Shown here piece by piece: positions 22,541-32,140 of a stretch of 64,000 nucleotides of DNA. The notes beneath the pieces are model-generated. The model worked only from the letters and a program-made list of their open reading frames with translations, was not told the origin of the DNA and ran no database searches. The first letter of the stretch is position 1. The number at the start of each line of letters is the position of its first letter. The position numbers and the translations under genes were made by a program. This stretch comes from Lathyrus oleraceus (lineage: Eukaryota > Streptophyta > Magnoliopsida > Fabales > Fabaceae), in the NCBI RefSeq assembly GCF_024323335.1, contig NC_066580.1, positions 142,342,188-142,406,187 on the forward strand, written 5' to 3'.

Positions 22541-24180
22541 GTGTAAACGGAAAATTTTATTAATATCAATTGGTCTTATTTCAAAATTATGTATAACGTA
22601 GACCATTTAGCCAAAAAAAAATTGCATTTTACACTGAGGTGTCAATCCAATTGGCGTCTCCTTTGTAAAATTACACACGGGCGTCAATTGGATTGGCTAG
22701 GGCATGTTCCCTAGCCAATCCAATTGGCGTCTCAATTCAATCTTTAAGAGAAGTCACCAATTGAAATCATGGATATTTTGGAAATCATGGATATTTTGGA
22801 AATTTCCTTAAAAAATTGAATTATTTTTGTAAAAATTTCTCATATTTAACTGAGACTAAAAGAAATTTGCAATCCAACTTATTTTAACATAAAGATGAAG
22901 TCCAATTAGCCTTTATATTACCCCTTCAATTTTCTAAAAAGTGAAAATCAGAACGTCTAATTTTTGGAAATTGTATTTTGGCTGCTTTAGAGTTTTGAAA
23001 AATTACAAGTTGATTCTTTTTTTTCAAATTTCAAATGAAAAGCGAAACTTTTAGAATTTACAAAATTATTTTAAATTAATTTTTTCTATTATTCTATCTA
23101 AACCAAAGATTTGGAATTAAAGAGATTCACTTAAATTATATAATTTTAAATAATTTTAAATTTTATTTTTTTATTATTTTTAATTATTTCTTCTAAACAC
23201 ATTCTTAAAGATTATTTTTATTGTTAGTATCACTCTCCTGTAAATAATAGTTTTCTCTACTTTTATTTTTTTTTTAAATTATAGACTAATATTTTCTTGC
23301 CTAAATGAACCAACAGAACAGCTCTAACAAAGAAAAAAAAAATCTACTAAAGGAATAATAAAAAAAAAGGTTTTAAAGAAGAATTAACTAGATACCCGTG
23401 GCAGTCCCACAGATACATTTATTTGATATAATATAAAATGTATTTAGATATAAAATATATTTAGATATGTATCTAAATTTAAAATTAATTATTAATTTCA
23501 AAATAAATAATAATTATATTTTATTTAAATAAAAAATAAAAAATGAGATGAATGAAAAATAAATATTTAATATTTAAAAATAAATATTTTATCTTTGAAA
23601 TTAAAATAATTATTGATTAAAATAAAATATATATTATGCTAATAGTGACCGGAGAAATATAAAGTTTATTTGATATAATGTAAAATCTATTTATTTACAA
23701 ATGTAAAATCTATTTATTTACGGATATAAATTTGAAATGAGTTTCTTAATTTTAAAATAAAAATAATTATATAAAAAATACTATTTATTATGTTGATAGT
23801 GACCCATTAAATATAATTATTAATTAAAATAAAATATACATTGTGTTGATGACGACACATGAGATAAAAAAAATTATTTGATATAATATGAAATGTATTT
23901 AGATACACATGTAAAATTTGAAATAATTTAATTAAAATAATGGTTGATTAAAATAAAATAGATATTATGATCATAGTGATTTATGAAATAACATAAATTA
24001 TTAATTTTATTAAAATTAAAAAATAGATTATTAATATTTTTAATGATAATAAATAAATTGAGAAAAAATTTAAAATAAAAATGATAAAGTGTGGGAAAAA
24101 GAAATGCAGGAGAGATTTCAATGTTAATTGATTTTTAATGGATTAATATTTGATTTGAAGTAAAAAAACAAGTAAAAAAA
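22541..24180. other. AT-rich intergenic DNA
   Basis: No gene. It contains the hairpin at 22685-22726 and a stretch near 23274-23360 (TAAATTATAGACTAATATTT) that recurs at 39125, marking the downstream edge of the duplicated CNL blocks. The middle (23390-24060) is simple AT-rich sequence with repeated TTTGATATAATATAAAATG-like phrases. Confidence 0.7.
22685..22726. repeat. Perfect 18-bp hairpin
   Basis: Left arm CAATTGGATTGGCTAGGG (22685-22702), 6-base loop, right arm its exact reverse complement (22709-22726); pairing extends a few bases further with mismatches. Related motifs stand upstream of the PMD gene at 6346-6505. Confidence 0.9.
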
Positions 24181-24527
24181 CCATGAAACCAACTCTCCAA
24201 AACAAAAACACAAACAACAACGATAATATTGGTACCATCAGAAAGCTCACTGTCATACATATTACCAAGTTTAAACATAATCACTCCCAAATCACAATCA
24301 CACAAACAACAATAAAATTGAGCAGTCATAAGAACTTCCACTGCATGAAGCTCCTAGTTTCAAACAAAACAGTAGACATAACTTGATCAATCAAACGCCT
24401 TCTTTTATACTCAAGTCTCAGACTCAGACATACTCCACAGCAAAACAGCACGACCATAGCGATTGGTGGAGGTGGAACTGTGGCGAATATGGATGCATAT
24501 AAGAGTAGACATCTCCACTACTTCATT

Positions 24528-27500
24528 CTAACGAATATTTAAATTCGGAATATGCGCTATCTTGTTCCAGTCCTTCCCTGTTTCCTTCTTGCATCGCTCC
24601 TCTAATGTTGGGCAAAATCGAATATTCAGAACCTCTAGAGAAGTGAGGTGTCGAATACCCTCCGGCAAGCATCTCAATTTTGTACAATGATGAATTGACA
24701 AGGTTCGAAGGGATTGCAGACCTTCCCAAATTTTTTCTGGTAAAGACTCAAGCTCATCGCAGGAAGAGATTTTCAGCCAGTTCAAAGCATGGTTAAAGGG
24801 TTCATTTGGTAACTCCTTCAAGTTCGGAAATCTAGTTACTGTTAGAGATCGAAGACAAGTAAGGTTTCTGAACATCCCCTCCGGAAAGGATGTTATTCCT
24901 ATACCTCGACTAAGGTAAAGGCTAGTAAGACCATAGAAGCTAGAGATTGAACTCAGTAACTCATTGTTACATTCAAATACAGAGAATTCTTTAACATATG
25001 GAAGACATGGCAATCTAAGTTGAGAGCAAAAGTAAATTTTTAAAATAGAAAGACAAAGAAACATCTCCCTTCTTTCCACTTTTAACAACCTCTCTAATCC
25101 TGGTAAACCATATAATATGAGTTCCTCAAGAGATGGGAAAATCTTCATGTCCATACTGTCGTGAGATTCGTCATCGCCTTCATCATTATCATCCACAAAT
25201 TTCACATTATTCATATCCCATAGTTCAAGTTTCTTAAGAGATGGTAGTTTACCAAGTCGTGAAACCCGCACACAGTTGTTGCAGCCCTTAAGTTCAAGAG
25301 AAACTAAACTAGTTAGAGTTTGGATCCAACTTGGGAAACATAACCCGTTATAGTAATGTATCTTCAAGCTTTTGAGATTTGTGTGAGGTTGAAGCCTTTC
25401 TAGTACTTGCTCAGAACTAAAAGTCGGAGTCTCAGTGATTTCGTCAATGCCATTGTCGCTCCATGACATGCATACTTCACGGAGTTCTTTTTTAGCCATC
25501 AAGTTGGCCTCTTGAGCATGAGATAAACTACCAACATCGTTTAACTCTTTGATATTCAGTTTGCCTCCAAGGTTTAGATCACATAATTCTGTCAAACTTT
25601 GTCCTCTCTCTAAACTAACGATGTATACACTTAGTGTTCTAAGGCAAGTTAATTTTCCAACGTAGGGAAACAATTGAGAAAGTGCATCACAATCTTCAAT
25701 AACAAGATGCCTAAGATTTTGTAAGCCAGCCAAACGTTTCGGTAGATATCTCAGTTTTGAAAGATTTATCAATTTCAAGATTTCTAATTTATGCAAGTTG
25801 TAAATCGAGTCAGGGATGTTTTCAATTTCAAGACCATAAAGTTGCAAATACCTCAAATGAATTAAGCTTCCGAGTGATGATACCTGGTGAAGGGAGATGC
25901 ATAAAACACGAAGAGAACAATTTCCTGGGAAGTAATCGGTGTCTAGATAACCATTATGATTCAAGTCAAACATTGTGCGTAAGGATTCTATTTTTTTCAA
26001 GGCACTCTTGTCGGCTGATAAATGAAGAGCATTGTGAAAACTGATATGATGTGTACTTTTTGACAAATTAGCCATATTTTCATCCTCTAAAATCACACAC
26101 TCTTGCCCCATTATCGACTGAGCAAGATCATGGACAAGATCATGCATCTTGAAAGAAATGTCTCCAGAATATTCATCGATCTTAATGTCTTGAAAGAATG
26201 ATTTTTGGCACAATTCATTCCAAATCATGCTGCCAACATCTTCGACCTCCAAATTTTCTCTAGACGAAATAAATCCATTAGCCAACCAAAGATGAATGAG
26301 TTCTTCTTTCATGATTATCCAATCTTTGGGAAATATAGCACAAAAAGAAAAACACTGCTTTAAGGTCGAAGTTAAATGGAAGTAGCTCAACCTCAAGGCA
26401 GGCAAGATTGAATTCTCATGTGTTAAAGCCCAAATTCTGCTCTCTTTAACTTCAAGCCATTCTTTTTCTCCACTCCTTGATCGCATCAGACCTCCCAATG
26501 CTTGTGCCGCAAGAGGCAATCCACCGCATTTCTTCACTATCTCCTTCCCTATTGCCACAAGTTCTGCGCGTTCTTCCTTATCATGTCCAAATGCATATTG
26601 TTTGAACAACAACCAACATTCATTTTCTGGGAGACCAGACAAATGATAAGTTTGGCATGTTCTCACAATTTCCGCAACATCCTCATCTCGAGTGGAAACT
26701 AAAATGGAAGAGCCTCTAGATCCACAAAACAACACGGATTTTAACTTATTCCATTTCTCTTGGCTTAATCCAGATTCTAGTTCTTGAGTCTTGTTCCATA
26801 CATCGTCTAAAACTAGAAAATATCTTTTACCTTGCAACAAATCTTGCGCCTTTAGTTGTATTGCATCTAAATGTAAGGAATCACACTTCTCAGATGTTAT
26901 AGATTCTATAATGGAACATAGAATCCGCTTGACCGAAAATACCTCAGAAACGCAAACCCAAATTTTTGCATTAAAATTTCCAGTCACCCTAACATCATTG
27001 TAGACCAATTGAGTAAGAGTTGTTTTTCCAACACCGCCTAAGCCAACAATGGGATAGATGGAAAGAGAGTCAGAGTCCCTTGCTTGGGTGAGAAGAAACT
27101 CAACAATCTTGTCTTGATCATCTTGTCGTCCAAAAACTTTAGGTTCAGCAATAAATGAGCTGGTTTGGCGCCATTCAGGTACTTCAATTGAGCTTTCCCT
27201 AATAGTAATACCCTCTCGTAGAAGAAATTTGTTTTTACTATCAGCAAGATCGTCTAATCTCCTTGTAATTTCTTTCAACCTGTTACCTATGTCACGACGA
27301 AAAATTAAGTTCTTCGGGTTGATAGAGCCCCTCAGTCGGCTAGATTCAATGGAACATTCATCAAGGATATCATCTAGCACATATACAGCATCTTTGAGTT
27401 GTTGCAGCCATACCTTAATAGAGCCGTCGGTGATTTGTTTCTGCTCAGCATCTTCAAGGACTGCCTTAATGAGATCTAAGGTGGGTGACAGCTTTTCAAC

Positions 27501-27590
27501 CTTTGACTTGATTCCGAAAATGGTGGAAAATTCATTCAGAAGCAGAGATGACAAATTCTCTAACACAAATCCAAGCAAGGCCTCAGCCAT
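24528..27590 (-). CDS. CC-NB-LRR (CNL) disease-resistance protein, intact (CNL1)
   Basis: An intronless frame of 1020 residues of the RGA-like CNL group. These are cytosolic immune receptors that sense pathogen effectors and bind ATP/ADP. The N-terminal coiled coil (Rx-N, about 5-120) includes the EDVID-like VYVLDDILDE at 69-78. NB-ARC has P-loop GLGGVGKTT (183-191), kinase-2 YFLVLDDVW (257-265), RNBS-B GSSILVSTRDE, GLPL in [11 protein letters not shown] (355-365), RNBS-D CFSFCAIFPKDW (413-424) and MHD at 482-484. About 15 LRRs fill 560-1010. The ATG at 27590 is chosen over an in-frame one at 27704 because MAEALLG is the usual start of this family and the same start occurs in CNL2 and CNL3. 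All key residues are present. It is the only undamaged member of the cluster. Expression cannot be judged. Confidence 0.93.
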   Translation of the reverse strand: MAEALLGFVLENLSSLLLNEFSTIFGIKSKVEKLSPTLDLIKAVLEDAEQKQITDGSIKVWLQQLKDAVYVLDDILDECSIESSRLRGSINPKNLIFRRDIGNRLKEITRRLDDLADSKNKFLLREGITIRESSIEVPEWRQTSSFIAEPKVFGRQDDQDKIVEFLLTQARDSDSLSIYPIVGLGGVGKTTLTQLVYNDVRVTGNFNAKIWVCVSEVFSVKRILCSIIESITSEKCDSLHLDAIQLKAQDLLQGKRYFLVLDDVWNKTQELESGLSQEKWNKLKSVLFCGSRGSSILVSTRDEDVAEIVRTCQTYHLSGLPENECWLLFKQYAFGHDKEERAELVAIGKEIVKKCGGLPLAAQALGGLMRSRSGEKEWLEVKESRIWALTHENSILPALRLSYFHLTSTLKQCFSFCAIFPKDWIIMKEELIHLWLANGFISSRENLEVEDVGSMIWNELCQKSFFQDIKIDEYSGDISFKMHDLVHDLAQSIMGQECVILEDENMANLSKSTHHISFHNALHLSADKSALKKIESLRTMFDLNHNGYLDTDYFPGNCSLRVLCISLHQVSSLGSLIHLRYLQLYGLEIENIPDSIYNLHKLEILKLINLSKLRYLPKRLAGLQNLRHLVIEDCDALSQLFPYVGKLTCLRTLSVYIVSLERGQSLTELCDLNLGGKLNIKELNDVGSLSHAQEANLMAKKELREVCMSWSDNGIDEITETPTFSSEQVLERLQPHTNLKSLKIHYYNGLCFPSWIQTLTSLVSLELKGCNNCVRVSRLGKLPSLKKLELWDMNNVKFVDDNDEGDDESHDSMDMKIFPSLEELILYGLPGLERLLKVERREMFLCLSILKIYFCSQLRLPCLPYVKEFSVFECNNELLSSISSFYGLTSLYLSRGIGITSFPEGMFRNLTCLRSLTVTRFPNLKELPNEPFNHALNWLKISSCDELESLPEKIWEGLQSLRTLSIHHCTKLRCLPEGIRHLTSLEVLNIRFCPTLEERCKKETGKDWNKIAHIPNLNIR

Positions 27591-28019
27591 TTTTTCAGTA
27601 ATGAAAGAGATGAAAAAAAAAAGAAAATGAATAGTTGGTTTAGATTGAATTTTGAAGTGCTGAAGTAAACAGAAAGAACTGTGTGCAGAATGCTGTGCTA
27701 GCAAGTAAGCAAGTAGCTGATATATTGGGAATCATGAAGGCCACAGTGCAAAGTTCAATAATTGATGCAAGGTTCCATTATTGACTTTATTTGTATTTTA
27801 TTTATTTATTTTCATATGAAGAAAGAATCTACTTTTGCATAAAGTTCATGAAACTAATCCCCACTGGCCAGTAAAGATTGTTGAGAAGAGTTTGATTGAG
27901 CCACTTTAACCACTAAGATGTGGCAGACAGAATGATGAACTAACTTTGCTTTTATAATAACTTTGATTGAGCTTTTGGGTTGGGACAGCTAATAATGAAC
28001 ATAAGGATATGAAGTGGCT
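27591..28019 (-). promoter_or_regulatory. Upstream region of CNL1
   Basis: Pyrimidine-rich leader before the ATG (read on the minus strand), then sequence shared with the upstream of CNL2 (42627-43060) and in part CNL3. Promoter lies here by position. I could not fix a TATA box with confidence. Confidence 0.45.
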
Positions 28020-28383
28020 GTACAATTCAACAGGACATAAAAATGGAGAGCTTGGATCTCAACCCTAAAAGCTAACTCAAAGGGTGACGGCTCTAATACC
28101 ACTTGTTGGAGAGTCCGGAGAGCGCCGGAAAGCTCAATGGGGCTAAATGTTCATGAATCTAGTCGATGAGGGACACCCGCATCACCAGGCCTTGATCCAC
28201 ACTAGATCCACTTCTGCTCCCTCATCGCATGGAGCTTAATCAGACTCTCATACCATGTTAAATATGCTTGGGTCTCAACCCTAAAAGCTAATTCAAAGGG
28301 TGAGGTTGCCGTCACATATTTATACATTCAACAGCCAAGGAACCTAAACAATGTGGGACTTCAAATAAACTCCAACTTCAACA
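28020..28383 (-). mobile_element. TRIM-like or copia LTR remnants with two primer-site-like junctions
   Basis: On the minus strand TGGTATGAGAGTC (28254 down to 28242) follows TATTTAACA. A possible LTR of 129 bases begins TGTTGAAGTT at 28383, giving TG...CA ends and a tRNA-iMet-type primer site. A second such junction, TGGTATTAGAGC, ends at 28090-28101. The phrase CTCAACCCTAAAAGCTAA occurs in both halves. Coding sequence is absent, so a miniature element or a recombined remnant is likely. Confidence 0.42.
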
Positions 28384-29085
28384 GAAACCTATATATCATC
28401 TACATTACAAGTTGAAGGTGTGTTTGGGTGTCTGATTTATGCCAGGGTCCAAGAAATTATATAAAAAAAATTGGTGGTTTGAACGTATCTTTCCCTTAGA
28501 TGAGCATTGTATAGAAGCTTCATGCAAGTTAGAAGTTTATAATAAGTGAGCCAGTGTTACATTAAAGTTACAAAATTGTGTTTTGAACAATTTTATATTT
28601 CTTGCATAACTACTAGATACATTTCAGATTTATAATAGAATTTGAAGTGAAGTATTAAATATTAAAATGGTGAGCCAGTGTTACATTAAAGTTACAAAAT
28701 TGTGTTTTGAACAATTTTATATTTCTGCATAACTACTAGATTCATTTCAGATTTATAATAGAATTTGAAGTGAAGTACTAAATATTAATAGAACTACTAA
28801 GTAGCTAATATTTACAAGAATCCTATAGTTTCACCTTTGGCCATAAAGTGTAGGCTAGCTGCATCACAATCCACCGGCACCAAATCCCTTATGGCAGATT
28901 GTTGGTCTTAACGATTTGATCAGATAGAACACTCACACAGTAGAGAGACAAGACCAATGAGTGACATATCCTGCAAACATAGTACAAGAGATTAACTACA
29001 TAATAAGAAAGGCAGTGGAAATAAGGGTGGAGGAGAAAAGATAGCCTACAATTTTCTGTTTTGACAATTAATCTTTATTGACGTG
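28184..29085. other. About 0.9 kb present in block A but absent in block B
   Basis: Block A reads GACACCCGCATCACC, then about 900 bases, then ATAACTCTTTCC. Block B (near 43213-43228) reads GACACCCACATCACCATAACTCTTTCC without the insert. It contains the right part of the TRIM-like repeat and the tandem repeat at 28546-28793. Insertion in A or deletion in B are both possible. Confidence 0.75.
28546..28793. repeat. Two-copy tandem repeat of about 124 bases
   Basis: The unit starts GTGAGCCAGTGTTACATTAA at 28546 and again at 28670. The copies are nearly identical, the second lacking one base of TTCTTGC. Confidence 0.88.
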
Positions 29086-29181
29086 TCATAACTCTTTCCA
29101 TAAACTCTCTCAAATAGTCTCACAAGTGATTATGTACTAGATAAATTTAAATGTCAATACAAACATGTCTTTGTCGATAGC

Positions 29182-29430
29182 TTAGCTAAAATCTGAAAGA
29201 TGCAAATTAAAGGAGAAAAAAGATGAGAGAAAAGTTACCATACCAAAAAAGAAAGTAGTAAGATGAAGCACAAGCAGAAATGTAGGTAGAATAGTACCAA
29301 CATTGACATCTTTAATGGCAGAAGTAGTAGTACCAGAGTGTTCAATTCGGGTCATTTGACCAATCTTCTCTTTCAAAATCATGAAAGAAAAACGGGTTTT
29401 TGATGCGGGATTCATATACACGGAATCCAT
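29182..29430 (-). CDS. Unknown small ORF, duplicated with the CNL block (copy A)
   Basis: 82 residues starting MDSVYMNPASKTRFSFMILK and continuing EKIGQMTRIEHS...IKDVNVGTILPTFLL, then a hydrophobic C-terminal part. I do not recognise the family. The same reading frame exists at 43347-43571 in block B with mostly amino-acid-level similarity in the first 50 residues and a different end. That suggests an exon of a real gene whose later exons are lost or lie beyond a splice site around VNVGT. It may equally be a gene fragment carried along by duplication. Transcription is unknown. Confidence 0.35.
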   Translation of the reverse strand: MDSVYMNPASKTRFSFMILKEKIGQMTRIEHSGTTTSAIKDVNVGTILPTFLLVLHLTTFFFGMVTFLSSFFSFNLHLSDFS

Positions 29431-30329
29431 GTTACTGAATTAACTCCTATACTTTGTTCTTGCTACATTCACTATGGTGCCTATACCTGCTAAAAGAAAT
29501 AGTAGGGAATCTGTGTGGGAAACAGAGGTTTTACAATAGATATTAACACAAGTTATGTTAATAATATGAATCATCAAGGTTTGTCAGTTAGAAATATACA
29601 CACGGACATCATACTTTCACATGTTGGACACCAGACACATCTTTGATCAGTAGTGTCGGTCCTACATAGCTTGTTAAGAATAGAAAAATGGAATTTGGAA
29701 GTTTGAAAATATACAATACATGACATAAGATATTTCAAAAAATTGATGATTCATATTATTAACAAAAGTTTTAAAATATTTGCATGTCATGTATTGTATA
29801 TTATCAAAAGTTTGAAAATAGAAAATACAATAGTACTATACAAGACATGGAATTGGGAATAACCCTTGGTGTTATCTAATTCATAATAGATACAGTTAAA
29901 GCCATTCTCAGAAAATTGTAAAAGGGAAACCAATTGTATCATACATTTGAAATTGATGACAGGGAAAATGATTATTGACAAACTCCGTATAAGCAAGCCG
30001 TTGGTTACCCCAATCATGTGATTTCTTCATATGTGTCATGTGGCAAATAACTAATGATCTATGTAGTACCGACACCTCTACAAAAATGCGTGTCCGTGTC
30101 GGACACCAACACCGACACTTGTGATTACGTTTAATTTATTCACTTTTTAAAATTATCACCGGTGTCATCGTGTCAGTGTCGATGTCGTGTTCGTGGTGTC
30201 CATGTTTCATAGCTAATGATGCATAGTGGCAAATAACTTATGTGTCATGTTCCATGGCTTCCTTAACATCAACGGAATCAGATAAGAGTAAACAAGTTGA
30301 ATCAATTCTCTTGAAACATCTGTGTTACT
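29431..30329. other. Intergenic, with a GACAC-rich inverted-repeat-like patch
   Basis: No gene. At 30060-30220 the motif GTGTCGGACACC and many GACAC/GTGTC words form a self-complementary patch typical of small non-autonomous elements. The same patch is at about 44155-44300 in block B, so it predates the duplication. Exact ends were not resolved. Confidence 0.5.
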
Positions 30330-32035
30330 TCATTCTAAACAATCTCTATTTTTGGAATACGTGATATCTTATCCCAATCCTCCCCTGCTCCCTCCTTGCA
30401 TCGCTGGGCAAGAATCAATATACACAACCTCAAGAGATGCGAGGTGTCGACACCGTTCGGGTAAGCATTTCAATCCTATACAAGAACCAATCCTCAGGAA
30501 CTACCCACAGCTTTTAAGCATTTGATATTCAGTTTTCCTCCAAGGTTTAGATAATGTAACTCTGTCAAGCTATGCCCATTCTCTAAACTAACGTGTACAC
30601 TTAATGTTCTTAGGAAAGATAATTTTCCAATGTAAGGAAACAATTTAGACAATGAATCACAGCGTTCAATAACAAGATGTCTAAGATAAGGCAAGCCAGA
30701 CCTTTGGGAAGACAAACCAGTTTTCTTAAATATTTAAATTGAGTCAGGGTAGTTTTCATGTCAAGAAAACAAAGCTCTAAATACCTCAGCAGAATTAGCA
30801 TGAGAGAACAGTTTGTTGGGAAGTGATCCTGTTTGTTCCGGTATTAGCATGGATTCATCTTTTTTAAAGGCACCTTCATCAAAAGATAAAATGTTAGTTG
30901 AGTGAAAACTAATGTGATGAATCCTTGTTGGCAAATTAGTCATGTTTGCATCCTTCAAAGCCATAAATTCTTGCCCCATTACTGATTGAGCAAAATCATG
31001 GACAAGTTCATGCATCTTGAAATAAATGTCTCTTGGATAATCATTCGTCATGCTTTCTTGAAAAAATGATTTGTAGCAGAAATCTTTCCAAATCATCTTC
31101 CAACATCTTCAACCTCCAAGTTTTCCCTAGATGAAATAAATCCATTAGCCATCCAAAGATGAACCAAATCCTCCTTCAAAGCAGGAAAAATATAATTCTC
31201 ATCCGACAAAGCCCAAATCTCACTATCTTTAACTTCAAGCCATTCCTTTTCTTCACTTTTTGAGTACATTAGACCTCCCAATGCTTGTGCAGCAAGAGGC
31301 AATCCACCACATTTTTCTTACAATCTCCTTTCCTATTGCCACGAGCTATGCACACTCTTCTTTGTCGTGTCCAAATGCATATTGTTTGTACAACAACCAA
31401 CATTCTTTATCAGCCCGACAAAAGATGAGCTTGGCATGTTCCCATGATTGATGCAACAATAGCATCACCAGCGGAAACAAAAAGTCAACTACCTTTGGAT
31501 CCCCAAGACAACACAAATTTCAATTTATTCCATTTGTCTCGGCTTAATCCCGATTCCAATTGTTGATTTTTGTTGCACACACCATCCAAAACAAGACATG
31601 TCACTTTCCTCCTGTGAGAGGTTCTATGATGGAACACATAATTCTCTTGATCGAGAAAGTCTCAAAAACACAAACCCAAATTTTCTTATTAGAATTACAA
31701 CTTACCCTATGATCATTGTAGACTAACTGAGAAAGAGTTGTTTTTCCAACACCACCTAAGCCAACAATAGGATAGACAGAAAGTAAGTCAGAGTCCCTCT
31801 CTTTAGTGAGAAGAAATTGGATAATCTTCTCCTTATCATCTGCTCTTCCAAACACTATTGGTTCATCAATAATGCAGCTAGTTTGGCACCATTCAGCTAC
31901 TTCAATTGTTGCTACTTTCAGCAATTTGATCGAATCTATTTGTAATCTCTTTCAACTTGTTGCCAATTTCATGGCGAAAACATTCACCAAGAATATCATC
32001 GAGCACGTAGACTGCATCTTTGAGTTTTCACACGG
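30330..32035 (-). pseudogene. CNL pseudogene in block A (second-type RGA)
   Basis: From N to C on the minus strand: a short CC remnant (31975-32030); the NB-ARC start with intact P-loop GLGGVGKTTL (in 31601-31924); a deletion around 31600; degraded kinase-2; GLPL-like [10 protein letters not shown] (31093-31302); a loss of the RNBS-D stretch that its partner in block B keeps; MHD-region MHELVHDF (30761-31096); then a few LRRs (30494-30715) and the last LRR (about 30330-30480), with the middle LRRs missing. At least four breaks of frame. It is more distant from CNL1-3 than these are from each other. It ends abruptly at 32035 in the tandem repeat below, so the true N-terminus is lost. Confidence 0.8.
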
Positions 32036-32140
32036 AGGAGTTTAGTAATCCATGCATAGTTGAATCGTGTTAATGTTTCACACGGAGGAGTTTAGTAATC
32101 CATGCATAGTTGAATCGTGTTAATGTTTCACACGGAGGAG
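32029..32140. repeat. Short tandem repeat at the truncated end of the CNL pseudogene
   Basis: The unit CACACGGAGGAGTTTAGTAA...GTTAATGTTT (about 52 bases) stands twice, followed by a partial third copy at 32129. Block B has only one related copy (46056-46110). Confidence 0.88.

Noticed and set aside
26502..27630. Plus-strand ORFs within CNL1 and the same ones in CNL2 and CNL3
   Set aside because: They recur only because the CNL coding sequence is conserved; antisense shadows.
24528..27704. CNL1 start at 27704 (1058 residues)
   Set aside because: The extra 38 residues do not look like the family start, while MAEALLG at 27590 is shared by all three CNL genes here.
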